Counted from the stretch's first letter, positions 48,390 through 57,002 are shown. The stretch is 64,000 bases of DNA from Chitinophagaceae bacterium (GCA_016706055.1 JADJKL010000006.1:1-64000), one strand, 5' to 3'. The notes: generated by a model not told the origin, from the letters alone. Translations and numbers: made by a program.

Positions 48390-48437
48390 GTGGCTGCATC
48401 TTTTCTAAACGAAAGGGGCAGCCACTTTCTTCTTTTT
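48390..48437 (+). terminator. Terminator after the copper receptor gene
   Basis: The stem gtggctgc / gcagccac, with a 20-base loop, is followed by tttcttcttttt, 31 bases past the stop. Confidence 0.75.
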
Positions 48438-48574
48438 GGGTCGTCATTCTGTTTTATTTTTGATTTAAAGCCTGTGTTGGAAATCTGTTCACTAAATAAT
48501 ATTACAATTTCGTCACTTACATCAGGAACACATACATTTGGTGTTTCAGAGCAAAAAAATCTTAACTAAATAGT

Positions 48575-49191
48575 ATGAAAAAATTAATCTATGGAATAGT
48601 AGCGGTCGCCTTTATTTTAATTGGTGCCTGCAATAATCAAAAGGACAATTCAGAAAAAAATCTGAAAACAATTTGAATATTGAATCAAGTAAAATTGCAA
48701 CGAATGATACGGCAGAGATAAGTTCAGTGGTTCTTGAATTTTATAATTGGTACAATACGAATTATGAAAAATTCCAGGACTATAATTTATATAGTGGGTT
48801 AAAGAAAAAAGACGTTCCTCCCTATAAAATAAACTGGGAAGAAGTAAAAAAATACCAGGATTTTATTAAGTCTTCAGTTCCGAACCTAGGAGAAGAGTTT
48901 TTAACTGATCAGTTGGCTTTCTTTAAACAATGCGATTCTGCTTTTAAAGTTGATGTAAATGACGAAATACCCTATGGTTTTGATTATGACTGGTACACAA
49001 ATAGCCAAGAAGACCCCCAATACCTGTTAGATGAGATTAATAAAAAGGAGAATAAATGGCAGATAAATGTAAATGGTAACATTGCGACGGTAAAAGTGAA
49101 TGATAATCAAAACAAGGATTATGCTATACTTACTATGCTCCTTAAAAAGGAAAATGACAAATGGTTGATCGTTAAAATAGGAAATGAATAA
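48575..49191 (+). CDS. DUF3828-like lipoprotein (frameshifted)
   Basis: About 205 residues when repaired. The ATG at 48575 begins a lipoprotein signal (YGIVAVAFILIGAC). The frame ends at 48676, but the other frame continues from about 48660 (NLNIESSKIATND) to 49191; one extra A in the run at 48662-48665 joins them. The body has EFYNWYNTNYEKFQDYN and a C-terminal LLKKENDKWLIVKIG, a DUF3828-type layout. Function is unknown. It overlaps the next gene by 8 bases. Confidence 0.7.
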
Positions 49192-49681
49192 TATTGCAGC
49201 CATGACAATTTATTTTGGGTACGAAAAAAAGAAAGTGTTGCAGGCTTTGCGTTATCATTTTATCAGTAGGCGGGAGATTCGTTTAATGATAATTCTTGTA
49301 AATGTATTTGCGATACTCACTTTTACGCTTTACTTTCTAAAAATAATTCAACCATTGGCATTTCTTGTTGGATCGTTATTATGGATTGTATTAATGATAA
49401 GCTTCTGGTATATACTTCCGGCAATGGTATATCGAAAGGCTGTTACCTTTAAGCATGAATTCAGTATGTCTTTTGACGAGGATGGCTTTAGTCTTGGCCA
49501 TGAAAACGGATCTAAGTCATGGAAATGGGCATCTCTGAAAAACTATCTGGAGAGTCCACATTTTTTTCACTTGTATTTTGATAGCCGTTCTTTTCTATTA
49601 GTACCCAAAAGCGGATGTAAGGATACTGATGAAGTATTTGAATTAAGAGGGCTGATAAAAAGTAAAGTAAAAAAGGGGTAG
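49184..49681 (+). CDS. YcxB-like membrane protein
   Basis: 165 residues. Two hydrophobic segments (IILVNVFAILTFTLYFL and LAFLVGSLLWIVLMISFWYIL) are followed by a cytosolic-type domain with FSMSFDEDGFSL and SFLLVPKSG, a YcxB-like pattern. It overlaps the preceding lipoprotein by 8 bases; an ATG at 49202 is an alternative start. Function is unknown. Confidence 0.75.
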   Translation: MNNIAAMTIYFGYEKKKVLQALRYHFISRREIRLMIILVNVFAILTFTLYFLKIIQPLAFLVGSLLWIVLMISFWYILPAMVYRKAVTFKHEFSMSFDEDGFSLGHENGSKSWKWASLKNYLESPHFFHLYFDSRSFLLVPKSGCKDTDEVFELRGLIKSKVKKG

Positions 49682-49684
49682 GAG

Positions 49685-50113
49685 TTATAATTTTTTCTCC
49701 ATTACATAGTGAGGAATTGTTACCTCATGAAATTCTTCGCTGGCAACTACATAACCCATCTTTTCATAAAAGCCCAACGCATTTTTACGGGCATGCATAG
49801 ATAATATTTTATAGCCTCTGTCTCTGGCAATGTTTTCTGCAAAACTCATGAGTGCTCTTCCGATGCCTTTACCTTGCAAATCATTTAATACAGCCATTTG
49901 ACGAAGACGAACAGTTTTTGCATTTTCTTCTACCAACATGCAACATCCAAGAATATCTTCATCTTCAAATGCAGCAATAAGCATATTGTTAGTTTCAGAT
50001 TCCAGTTCTTGTTCGGAGAAGCCTAAGCCGAGTGGTTTGCGCAAAATATCATTCCGCAGTTTGACCATCTGCCAATATTCCGGAGTTCCATGATCAATAA
50101 TTTTCAATGCCAT
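49685..50113 (-). CDS. GNAT-family N-acetyltransferase
   Basis: 142 residues, full-length single-domain GNAT. Visible are LRQMAVLNDLQGKGIGRALM (acetyl-CoA loop, motif A), ILSMHARKNALGFYEKMGYV (motif B) and the C-terminal HYVMEKKL. This is the ElaA/YjcF-like small type. Substrate unknown. Confidence 0.9.
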   Translation of the reverse strand: MALKIIDHGTPEYWQMVKLRNDILRKPLGLGFSEQELESETNNMLIAAFEDEDILGCCMLVEENAKTVRLRQMAVLNDLQGKGIGRALMSFAENIARDRGYKILSMHARKNALGFYEKMGYVVASEEFHEVTIPHYVMEKKL

Positions 50114-50292
50114 AACCTGTAATTAAACCGCCTGAAGTTCAAAATACAAAGAACTTACAATACTGCCAACGGTTTGCTTACTTTTTTAAATGGGGCGAAC
50201 TAAAGTTTTCTGGACCTTAATAACTAATTTTCAGCCTTTTGGAATAAATATGGAAAATTATAGCTTTACGATGCTTATTAATTCAAAAAGTA

Positions 50293-50300
50293 TATTTTTG
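50293..50300 (+). promoter_or_regulatory. -7 promoter element of acpP
   Basis: TATTTTTG matches TAnnTTTG and lies 26 bases before the acpP ATG. Confidence 0.55.
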
Positions 50301-50326
50301 CACCCAATAAACAAAACTTTAAGAAC

Positions 50327-50563
50327 ATGTCAGACATTGCATCAAGAGTTAAAAAAATCATCGTAGACAAGCTAGGCGTTGACGAAGGAGAAGTAACCAA
50401 CGAAGCTTCATTTACAAATGACCTGGGCGCCGATTCATTAGACACGGTGGAATTAATTATGGAATTTGAAAAAGAATTTAATATTTCTATTCCTGATGAG
50501 CAGGCAGAGACCATAACTTCAGTTGGTCAGGCTGTTGCTTACCTGGAAGAACATGCCAAATAA
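50327..50563 (+). CDS. acpP: Acyl carrier protein
   Basis: 78 residues, acidic. Carries growing acyl chains on a 4'-phosphopantetheine attached to the Ser of DLGADSLDTVELIM. It is followed by fabF, the usual order, with a terminator between them that may set their relative levels. Confidence 0.97.
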   Translation: MSDIASRVKKIIVDKLGVDEGEVTNEASFTNDLGADSLDTVELIMEFEKEFNISIPDEQAETITSVGQAVAYLEEHAK

Positions 50564-50601
50564 GAATTGGAATGTCCCGCATTAACGGGAAAAATTTTTA
50601 T

Positions 50602-50641
50602 ACCGCCTTCTGACTGTCATTAGCAGCGAAGGCGGTTTTTT
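50602..50641 (+). terminator. Terminator between acpP and fabF
   Basis: The stem accgccttc / gaaggcggt encloses a 17-base loop and is followed by a run of T. Confidence 0.85.
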
Positions 50642-50692
50642 ACTTTAGTATTACGTCTTGTATTTTATATAAATACACTATCTTAACATTAT

Positions 50693-51907
50693 ATGGAATT
50701 AAAAAGAGTTGTAGTTACAGGAATGGGTGCTTTAACACCGCTTGGGAATAATGTTCCTGAATACTGGAACGGGTTAATTAATGGAGTATCGGGTGCCGAT
50801 ATGATAACTCTATTCGATGCTTCTAAATTCCGTACAAAATTTGCCTGCGAAATAAAAAACTTTCAAGCTACTGATTTCCTTGATCGAAAAGAAGCAAGGA
50901 AAATTGATCGCTTCACACAATTGGCTTTGGTTGTTAGCGACCAGGCAATGACTGATGCTGGTTTGAATAAGGACAATATTAATCCTGACAGGATAGGCGT
51001 TGTTTTTGCCAGTGGTATTGGCGGTTTGATAACCTTTCAACATGAAGTAACCGACTTTGCAAGAGGAGATGGAACTCCCCGTTTTAATCCCTTCTTTATT
51101 CCAAAAATGATATTGGATATAGCCGCAGGGCAAATCAGTATGCGGCATAATCTGCGGGGTCCAAACTTCGCTGTTGTTAGTGCTTTGATTCGCCTTGGCA
51201 AATCAGATATTATTGTTACCGGAGGAAGTGAAGCTGTTATTAGCGAAGCAGGTGTTGGCGGCTTTAATGCAATGAAGGCAATGAGTGAAAGAAATGACGA
51301 TCCCAAAACTGCCAGCCGTCCTTATGACAAAGACAGAGATGGTTTTGTAATGGGAGAAGCTTGCGGGATTCTGATTCTTGAAGAACTGGAACATGCAAAA
51401 GCAAGAGGTGCAAAAATTTATTGCGAAATAGGTGGTTGCGGAGCCACAGCCGATGCACATCATATTACAGCACCACATCCGGAAGGATTAGGAGCAAGAA
51501 ACGTAATGATCGTTGCTTTAGATGATGCAGGAATGCAAGCAAACGAAATTGATTATATAAACACACATGGCACATCTACTCCAATTGGTGATGGGGCAGA
51601 AGTAAAAGCAATAACAGCGGTTTTTGGTGAACATGCTTATAATTTAAATATCAGTGCTACCAAATCAATGACAGGACACTGCCTTGGTGCAGCTGGAGTT
51701 ATTGAAGCTATTGCAAGTATACAGGCGGTTCTTACGGGTATCATTCCACCAACAATTAATCATTTTACGGATGATCCTGAACTAGATCCAAAACTTAATT
51801 TCACTTTCAATAAAGCACAAGAACGGAAGGTACGAGCAGCACTCAGCAATACATTTGGGTTTGGCGGGCATAATGCTTGTGTGATTGTGAAGGAATTCAA
51901 AGGTTAA
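50693..51907 (+). CDS. fabF: Beta-ketoacyl-ACP synthase II lacking the catalytic-cysteine segment
   Basis: 404 residues against about 417 usual. Elongates fatty acids by condensing acyl-enzyme with malonyl-ACP. The N-terminal RVVVTGMGALTPLGN and the two catalytic histidines (NTHGTSTP, KSMTGHCLGAAGV) are present. At the active site, homologues read GPNFAVVSAC followed by about a dozen residues and then IRLGK. Here the sequence is GPNFAVVSALIRLGKSD, so about 13 residues including the nucleophilic Cys are missing, in frame. Near 51181-51195 no frame disturbance is visible. Either a real inactivating deletion or a 39-base assembly loss; the neighbouring acpP and rnc are intact. Confidence 0.93.
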   Translation: MELKRVVVTGMGALTPLGNNVPEYWNGLINGVSGADMITLFDASKFRTKFACEIKNFQATDFLDRKEARKIDRFTQLALVVSDQAMTDAGLNKDNINPDRIGVVFASGIGGLITFQHEVTDFARGDGTPRFNPFFIPKMILDIAAGQISMRHNLRGPNFAVVSALIRLGKSDIIVTGGSEAVISEAGVGGFNAMKAMSERNDDPKTASRPYDKDRDGFVMGEACGILILEELEHAKARGAKIYCEIGGCGATADAHHITAPHPEGLGARNVMIVALDDAGMQANEIDYINTHGTSTPIGDGAEVKAITAVFGEHAYNLNISATKSMTGHCLGAAGVIEAIASIQAVLTGIIPPTINHFTDDPELDPKLNFTFNKAQERKVRAALSNTFGFGGHNACVIVKEFKG

Positions 51908-52067
51908 TTTATAAATCAGTTAATTGGGAAATTGAAATAGAGAGATTGAACGAAAATTGACTACTTTTTTAAAGTGAATGATTTGAAAAAATAAGGCTTT
52001 TGGATAAAAGCACTAATCAACCAATTAACAATTTAACTAATCACCCAATTTTCGTAGCTTAACGCCT
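51908..52067. repeat. AT-rich imperfect inverted repeat between fabF and rnc
   Basis: The left arm contains cagttaattgggaaattg; the right arm contains ccaattaacaatttaacta and tcacccaatt. The arms are roughly complementary and separated by about 70 bases. The ccaattaac motif resembles short low-complexity repeats common between genes in this phylum. No gene is seen. Confidence 0.4.
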
Positions 52068-52805
52068 GTGGATTTTCTAAAATTTTTTTCCGGTAAATAC
52101 ACCGGCTCATCTTTTAAGAAGGAATTAAAAAATATTCTTGGCTTTAAGCCTGGAAATATTTCTTTATACCAGACAGCACTCACACACCGATCCATTAGAG
52201 AAAATGCAGACGAGAATAATGAAAGGCTTGAATATCTTGGCGATGCCATCCTTAGTGCATTAGTAGCCGATTATTTGTTTAAACGTTATCCATATAAAGA
52301 AGAAGGGTTTCTTACAGAAATGCGGAGCAAGATGGTGAACCGCCAGCAGCTAAATGAAATAGCAGTTCGGATGGGATTGAAAAAAGTTACCCTTTACAAT
52401 AAAATGGACGGCGCATTAAAAGTGAGCCAGATATTTGGTAATACATTGGAAGCATTGGTTGGAGCTATATACTTAGATCATGGATATAAGAAAACATCCA
52501 AATGGGTAATGGAATGTATCATTTTGCCGCATATGTTTATGGATGATTTGGAAAATCTGGAGATCAATCATAAAAATAAACTCTATGGTTGGGCAAATAA
52601 AAATGGTAAAGTGCTTGAGTTTGAAACGCTGAATGAAAAACTGGAAAATGGCCGTCGCTTGTTTACGGTTGCAGCAATGGTTGATGGAAAAAATATTGCT
52701 GAAGGAAAGGCCTTTAATAAAAAAGATGCTTCTCAGATAGCAGCACAAGTTGCTGTAGATAAATTAGGAATTGTAAATGCAGATTCAGTAGCAGAAGGTT
52801 ACTGA
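52068..52805 (+). CDS. rnc: Ribonuclease III
   Basis: 245 residues from a GTG start. Endonuclease for double-stranded RNA (rRNA processing). The signature ERLEYLGDAIL and the acidic site LEALVGAIYLDHG are present. A C-terminal double-stranded RNA binding domain ends in the ASQIAAQVAVDKLG helix. The N-terminal ~25 residues precede the domain, as in other Bacteroidota RNase III. It follows fabF, a conserved acpP-fabF-rnc order. Confidence 0.96.
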   Translation: MDFLKFFSGKYTGSSFKKELKNILGFKPGNISLYQTALTHRSIRENADENNERLEYLGDAILSALVADYLFKRYPYKEEGFLTEMRSKMVNRQQLNEIAVRMGLKKVTLYNKMDGALKVSQIFGNTLEALVGAIYLDHGYKKTSKWVMECIILPHMFMDDLENLEINHKNKLYGWANKNGKVLEFETLNEKLENGRRLFTVAAMVDGKNIAEGKAFNKKDASQIAAQVAVDKLGIVNADSVAEGY

Positions 52806-52837
52806 TTTTAATATTTAATCAAAACAAAAAATTGAAA

Positions 52838-53371
52838 ATGAAAAAATTAGTCTTGGTTATGGTTGTGGCCATAGGTTTTATGGCATGTAACAGTCCTGAA
52901 AAAGGAGAAAACGGTGTAACCTATAAAACACCGGTAGAATACAATGATTATATAATAGGAAAACAAACTATACTGCTTGAAAAAATAATGAAGTTTGCTG
53001 ATGCTGCAAAAGTTGATCTTGATTCAGCAGATAAATTATTGGACAAATACGCTTTAGAAGCTACAGATGTCCTTAAAGATATAAAAGGAATGCCGGGCTT
53101 CAGGAAAGACACTACATTTAGACAAGCAGCTGTAAATTCTTTTACCTTTTACAAAAAAGCTTTTACTAACTATTACAAGGATATTGTTCGCATTCGTAAG
53201 GAAGCTGCAGATGATGCAGATGCCCAAATAGATAAAGTATTGGAAAAACTGACAGTGGAAGAAGAAAGGGTTGATAAGGCGTTTCATAATGCGCAGAAAG
53301 ACTTCGCTACAAAGAATAAAATGAAACTGATGGAGAATAAAATGCAGAAAGATATAGATAATATGGAATAA
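52838..53371 (+). CDS. Helical lipoprotein of unknown function
   Basis: 177 residues from the ATG at 52838. The lipobox is GFMAC (Cys at residue 17). The rest is mostly helical and highly charged (EEERVDKAFHNAQKDFATKN), without enzyme motifs. It may belong to a surface-protein family of the LIC11966 type seen in Bacteroidota and spirochaetes, but I am not sure. It is 32 bases downstream of rnc and probably co-transcribed. Confidence 0.75.
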   Translation: MKKLVLVMVVAIGFMACNSPEKGENGVTYKTPVEYNDYIIGKQTILLEKIMKFADAAKVDLDSADKLLDKYALEATDVLKDIKGMPGFRKDTTFRQAAVNSFTFYKKAFTNYYKDIVRIRKEAADDADAQIDKVLEKLTVEEERVDKAFHNAQKDFATKNKMKLMENKMQKDIDNME

Positions 53372-53388
53372 GAACCGATTAGCTAATT

Positions 53389-53421
53389 TCTCCGGGAGAA
53401 GTATTTTTCTTCCGGAGATTT
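53389..53421. terminator. Bidirectional terminator
   Basis: A 12-bp stem (one G-T pair) from tctccgggagaa to ttcttccggaga is followed by a T-run. It lies between the convergent lipoprotein and epimerase genes. Confidence 0.82.
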
Positions 53422-53829
53422 TTATTTAGTAGGCTTTTCCATACATAATTCTATCAGTACTCCGTTGGTTTGTTTGGGATGAAGAAAACATACCAGTTTA
53501 TTATCAGCACCTTCTTTTGGAGAATCGTTCAGCAACACAAAGCCTTCATTTTTTAACCTTTCCATTTCTGCATAAATATCAGCTACATCAAATGCAATAT
53601 GATGTAAGCCTTCGCCTTTTTTTTCGATGAACCGGGCAATCACACCATCAGGGTCGGTGCTTTCCACCAGTTCTATCTTTGTTTCTCCCTGGCGGAAAAA
53701 AGCAGTATTCACTTTTTCTGAATCAACTTCTTCTGTTTTATAACAGTTTGTATTGAGCAGTTTTTCAAACAAAGGAATTGATACGGAAAGTTTTTTTACT
53801 GCTATTCCGATATGTTCTACTTTTTGCAT
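53422..53829 (-). CDS. mce: Methylmalonyl-CoA epimerase
   Basis: 135 residues, typical length. Vicinal-oxygen-chelate fold; interconverts (R)- and (S)-methylmalonyl-CoA. Metal ligands and motif positions are visible: VEHIGIAV, GLHHIAFDV and the C-terminal GVLIELC. No mutase gene is nearby. Confidence 0.92.
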   Translation of the reverse strand: MQKVEHIGIAVKKLSVSIPLFEKLLNTNCYKTEEVDSEKVNTAFFRQGETKIELVESTDPDGVIARFIEKKGEGLHHIAFDVADIYAEMERLKNEGFVLLNDSPKEGADNKLVCFLHPKQTNGVLIELCMEKPTK

Positions 53830-53915
53830 GATGTTGTTGACCTGTTTATTTTCAGATATTCAAATTTAAGGTAACAGTGCGGAAGTTGTAAATTAGAGAA
53901 ATAAAACAAGGCCAA

Positions 53916-54452
53916 ATGAAATGTTTTTTTATTATTAAAATGCTTCTTCTTTTATCTTTTTTTCTTGGATGCACTACCTCAGATCAGGCTATTCTACAGA
54001 CTAAAACTAAATGTTATGCAGGCAAACTAATTGATTTAAAGAAATCGGAAATTTATAATGAAGTAATGGAAAAATTTGTTGACACTTTTAAAGTAATGAA
54101 ATCTGATAAACGATATTTTGGTGTTTCAGAAGTTGTAAGTAATAAAATAGATGAAGCAATCTTTTTTAATGAGGGTCAATCCGAATGTCTATTAATTGTT
54201 TTGCAAAAGAATAATTACGGACTTGTATTTGGTAGTGCAAGGATTATAAGAGGTGAACAAAATAGTGGAAGATGGATATTTAAACCAAGCATTGAATACA
54301 CATATAGCAAAGATTATTTTGAAAAATATCCTGATAATAATTTTGACAACATATCTGAACTTGCTTGCTATAGTGTATTGACAGACGGAGAGGTTAAAAA
54401 AAGAAGCTGTGAAATTGATGAAAAGTACTGGTTTGAGGAATTAAAAAGATAA
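53916..54452 (+). CDS. Small lipoprotein, function unknown
   Basis: 178 residues. The signal segment has the lipobox FFLGC (Cys at residue 19). The mature part contains several cysteines (KCYAGKL, SECLLIV, ELACYSV, RSCEIDE), which could form disulfides. It has no recognised family. The following intergenic stretch holds a GC-rich repeat. Confidence 0.65.
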   Translation: MKCFFIIKMLLLLSFFLGCTTSDQAILQTKTKCYAGKLIDLKKSEIYNEVMEKFVDTFKVMKSDKRYFGVSEVVSNKIDEAIFFNEGQSECLLIVLQKNNYGLVFGSARIIRGEQNSGRWIFKPSIEYTYSKDYFEKYPDNNFDNISELACYSVLTDGEVKKRSCEIDEKYWFEELKR

Positions 54453-54489
54453 CTCACACTATTAAAAACTGAATTGTAGGCTAAAAAGC

Positions 54490-54645
54490 TGAACAACGAT
54501 ATGTTGCCCAAAGGCTGCCGGATGGAAGCGGAAAGCCCGGAATGCAGCGTAGCGAAATGAGGACTTGCAGCGGACAGCCGGAACAGAAGATGACCAAAGA
54601 ACCGGAAGATGACAGCCCCAAAATTTCTTTATTGCTCTAAATCGC
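54490..54645. repeat. GC-rich dispersed-type intergenic element
   Basis: Within an otherwise AT-rich 320-bp gap, this stretch is rich in G and C and contains the motifs gcggaaagcccggaatgcag, gcgaaatgaggacttgcag and gcggacagccgg. These repeat GCGGA-AGCC and GCAGCG units. It has no open frame of note. Similar sequences (in the other direction cctcatttcgct...tttccgctt) are familiar from gaps in Bacteroidota genomes, from memory rather than a search. It may be a mobile-type repeat or a structured RNA. Confidence 0.5.
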
Positions 54646-54731
54646 CCAACACCTGTGGTTTATGCCTTTGCGATTTCGGTAAAAACAGCCTGTAAAGGGA
54701 AAATAGCCCTTTCTCTTAGAATGATTTGGGT

Positions 54732-54739
54732 TAAATTTG
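54732..54739 (+). promoter_or_regulatory. -7 promoter element of the isc genes
   Basis: TAAATTTG matches TAnnTTTG and lies 33 bases before the iscS ATG. No IscR gene was seen in the window. Confidence 0.5.
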
Positions 54740-54772
54740 CAGTTAGAAACAAAAACGAATAATTACTAGATT

Positions 54773-55990
54773 ATGTTGAATTTTCCTATTTATTTAGACC
54801 ACAATGCTACGACACCCTGCGACCCAAGAGTAGTGGATGCAATGATTCCTTATTTCACCAATAATTTCGGAAATGCGGCAAGCCGTAACCATCCGTTTGG
54901 TTGGCAGGCAGAAGAGGCAGTTGACTACGCAAGAGAGCAAGTGGCAAAACTGATTGGTGCTGATCCAAAAGAAATAATTTTTACGTCTGGTGCTACAGAA
55001 GCCGATAACCTTGCCTTGAAAGGTGTGTTTGAAATGTATGCAAGCAAAGGCAATCATATCATCACTTGTAATATTGAGCACAAAGCAGTATTAGATACTT
55101 GTAAGCATATTGAAAAAGAAGGTGGCGAAGTTACTTATCTGAAAGTAAAAGATAATGGACTGGTAGATCTGGCAGAACTGGAAGCGGCTATCAAACCAAA
55201 CACTATTTTGATTGCATTGATGTATGCGAATAATGAAATAGGTACCGTGATGCCGATGAACGAAATAAGTGCTATTGCGAAAAAGCATGGTGTACTTGTT
55301 TTTAGCGATGCGGTGCAAGCTGTTGGTAAAATACCAGTTGATGTAAACAAAGACGGCATTGACCTGATGGCATTTACTGCACATAAAATGTACGGACCGA
55401 AAGGTGTTGGTGCATTATATGTTCGCCGTAAGAACCCAAGAGTGAAAGTAACAGCCCAGTTAGATGGTGGCGGACATGAAAGAGGAATGAGAAGTGGTAC
55501 ATTGAACGTTCCAGGCATAGTTGGTTTTGGAAAGGCTTGTGAAATTTGTATGAACGAAATGGAAGAAGAAACAGCAAGAGTAAGCAAGCTGAGAGATAAA
55601 TTACAAACTGAATTGTTGAAAGTAGAAGAATCATATTTGAACGGCGATAAAGAACATAAGCTGCCACATGTAACCAATATTTCTTTCAAGCATGTGGAAG
55701 GCGAAGGATTGCTGATGGGCTTTAATAAGAATATCGCTTTATCATCTGGTTCGGCTTGTACGTCTGCTTCATTAGAGCCTTCGTATGTATTAAAAGCATT
55801 AGGCCTTGGGGATGATCTGGCACACAGTTCGCTGCGTTTCGGATTGGGAAGATTTACAACAGAAGAACAAATTGATTATACAGTTGAACAAGTAACAAAT
55901 ACAGTGAACAAATTAAGAGAGATGAGTCCGCTGTGGGAAATGTATAAGGAAGGCATTGATTTGGATACAATAGAATGGGCGCATCATTAA
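54773..55990 (+). CDS. iscS: Cysteine desulfurase IscS
   Basis: 405 residues. PLP enzyme that takes sulfur from cysteine for Fe-S clusters and thio-tRNA. Visible are the start YLDHNATTPCDPRVV, the PLP-lysine region FTAHKMYGPKGVGALYVRR, and the mobile-loop Cys in LSSGSACTSASLEPS, which fits the group I (IscS/NifS) type. It heads an iscS-iscU-iscA cluster without adjacent hscA or fdx. Confidence 0.96.
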   Translation: MLNFPIYLDHNATTPCDPRVVDAMIPYFTNNFGNAASRNHPFGWQAEEAVDYAREQVAKLIGADPKEIIFTSGATEADNLALKGVFEMYASKGNHIITCNIEHKAVLDTCKHIEKEGGEVTYLKVKDNGLVDLAELEAAIKPNTILIALMYANNEIGTVMPMNEISAIAKKHGVLVFSDAVQAVGKIPVDVNKDGIDLMAFTAHKMYGPKGVGALYVRRKNPRVKVTAQLDGGGHERGMRSGTLNVPGIVGFGKACEICMNEMEEETARVSKLRDKLQTELLKVEESYLNGDKEHKLPHVTNISFKHVEGEGLLMGFNKNIALSSGSACTSASLEPSYVLKALGLGDDLAHSSLRFGLGRFTTEEQIDYTVEQVTNTVNKLREMSPLWEMYKEGIDLDTIEWAHH

Positions 55991-55995
55991 TATTT

Positions 55996-56083
55996 CAGAT
56001 TTACGATTGCAGATTTTAGATTTTGGAGCTGCAATTGTAAAAAGCAAGATAAATCCGAAATCGAAAATCTTAAATCTAAAATT
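55996..56083. repeat. AT-rich inverted repeat between iscS and iscU
   Basis: The left arm, cagatttacgattgcagatt, and the right arm, aaatccgaaatcgaaaatct, are imperfectly complementary, with a short GC patch (ggagctgcaattg) in the middle. gattt/aaatc repeats of this kind are common between Bacteroidota genes. It could form an mRNA hairpin that separates iscS and iscU expression. Confidence 0.45.
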
Positions 56084-56089
56084 AGCATT

Positions 56090-56509
56090 ATGGCATATAG
56101 CGAAAAAGTAATCGATCATTATCAGAACCCTAAAAATGTAGGAACACTTGATAAAAGTAAAGCAACGGTAGGTACAGGTCTTGTTGGTGCACCTGAGTGC
56201 GGCGACGTAATGCGTCTGCAAATTGAAGTAGACGAAGCTACTGGTGTTATCAAAGACGCTAAATTCAAAACATTTGGTTGTGGTTCTGCCATTGCCTCTT
56301 CTTCTTTAGCTACAGAGTGGTTGAAAGGAAAGTCAATTGATGAAGCAATGACAATTGATAACATGACTATCGTGGAAGAATTAAACCTTCCTCCGGTAAA
56401 AATTCACTGTTCTGTATTGGCAGAAGATGCTATTAAAGCGGCTATTAATGACTATCGCCAAAAGAATGGTATGGAAGCATTGAAGTTTGAAGAAAGTGTA
56501 GTTCATTAA
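56090..56509 (+). CDS. iscU: Fe-S cluster scaffold IscU
   Basis: 139 residues. The scaffold cysteines are present in PECGDVMRL, FGCGSAIASSS and IHCSVLAEDA; the Asp next to the first Cys (GD) and the LPPVK motif that binds HscA-type chaperones are intact (LNLPPVKIHC). It lies 17 bases before iscA. Confidence 0.96.
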   Translation: MAYSEKVIDHYQNPKNVGTLDKSKATVGTGLVGAPECGDVMRLQIEVDEATGVIKDAKFKTFGCGSAIASSSLATEWLKGKSIDEAMTIDNMTIVEELNLPPVKIHCSVLAEDAIKAAINDYRQKNGMEALKFEESVVH

Positions 56510-56526
56510 GAGAAAAGGATAAGAAC

Positions 56527-56880
56527 ATGAGTGTTGCATTAGAAAACAGTATTTATATAAGTGATAAGGCGAAAGAAAAAGTGCATCAGTTGATGAAAGA
56601 TGCTGGTGTAGGAGAAGATTCTTCTTATTTCGTTCGTGTTGGTGTGGTAGGTGGTGGTTGTTCAGGTCTTAGTTATAAACTGGACTTTGACAATGAAACA
56701 AAACCAATGGATCAGGCATTTGAAGACAACGGAATAAAGATTGTAACTGATCTAAAGAGTTTTCTTTACCTTGTAAATACAACGCTGGATTTTTCGGATG
56801 GATTAAATGGAAAGGGATTCTATTTCAGCAATCCCAATGCTAGCCGAACCTGTGGATGTGGAGAAAGTTTTGCCGTATAA
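56527..56880 (+). CDS. iscA: A-type Fe-S carrier (IscA/HesB family)
   Basis: 117 residues. The three family cysteines are visible in VGGGCSGLSYKLDF and SRTCGCGESF. It carries Fe-S clusters or iron to target proteins. It is the last gene of the isc cluster and is followed by a terminator. Confidence 0.94.
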   Translation: MSVALENSIYISDKAKEKVHQLMKDAGVGEDSSYFVRVGVVGGGCSGLSYKLDFDNETKPMDQAFEDNGIKIVTDLKSFLYLVNTTLDFSDGLNGKGFYFSNPNASRTCGCGESFAV

Positions 56881-56907
56881 GATATTAAATCCCAAGCATG
56901 AAAATAA

Positions 56908-56935
56908 ATGTCCCTCTTTTTAGAGGGATTTTTTA
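56908..56935 (+). terminator. Terminator of the isc cluster
   Basis: The stem tccctc / gaggga (with flanking A/T pairs) encloses the loop ttttta and is followed by six T. Confidence 0.8.
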
Positions 56936-57002
56936 ATGTCCATAAACAAGCCATTGGATTGAAATATAAATGCTTTGGCTTATTTTGCATCATACCAAGC
57001 CT

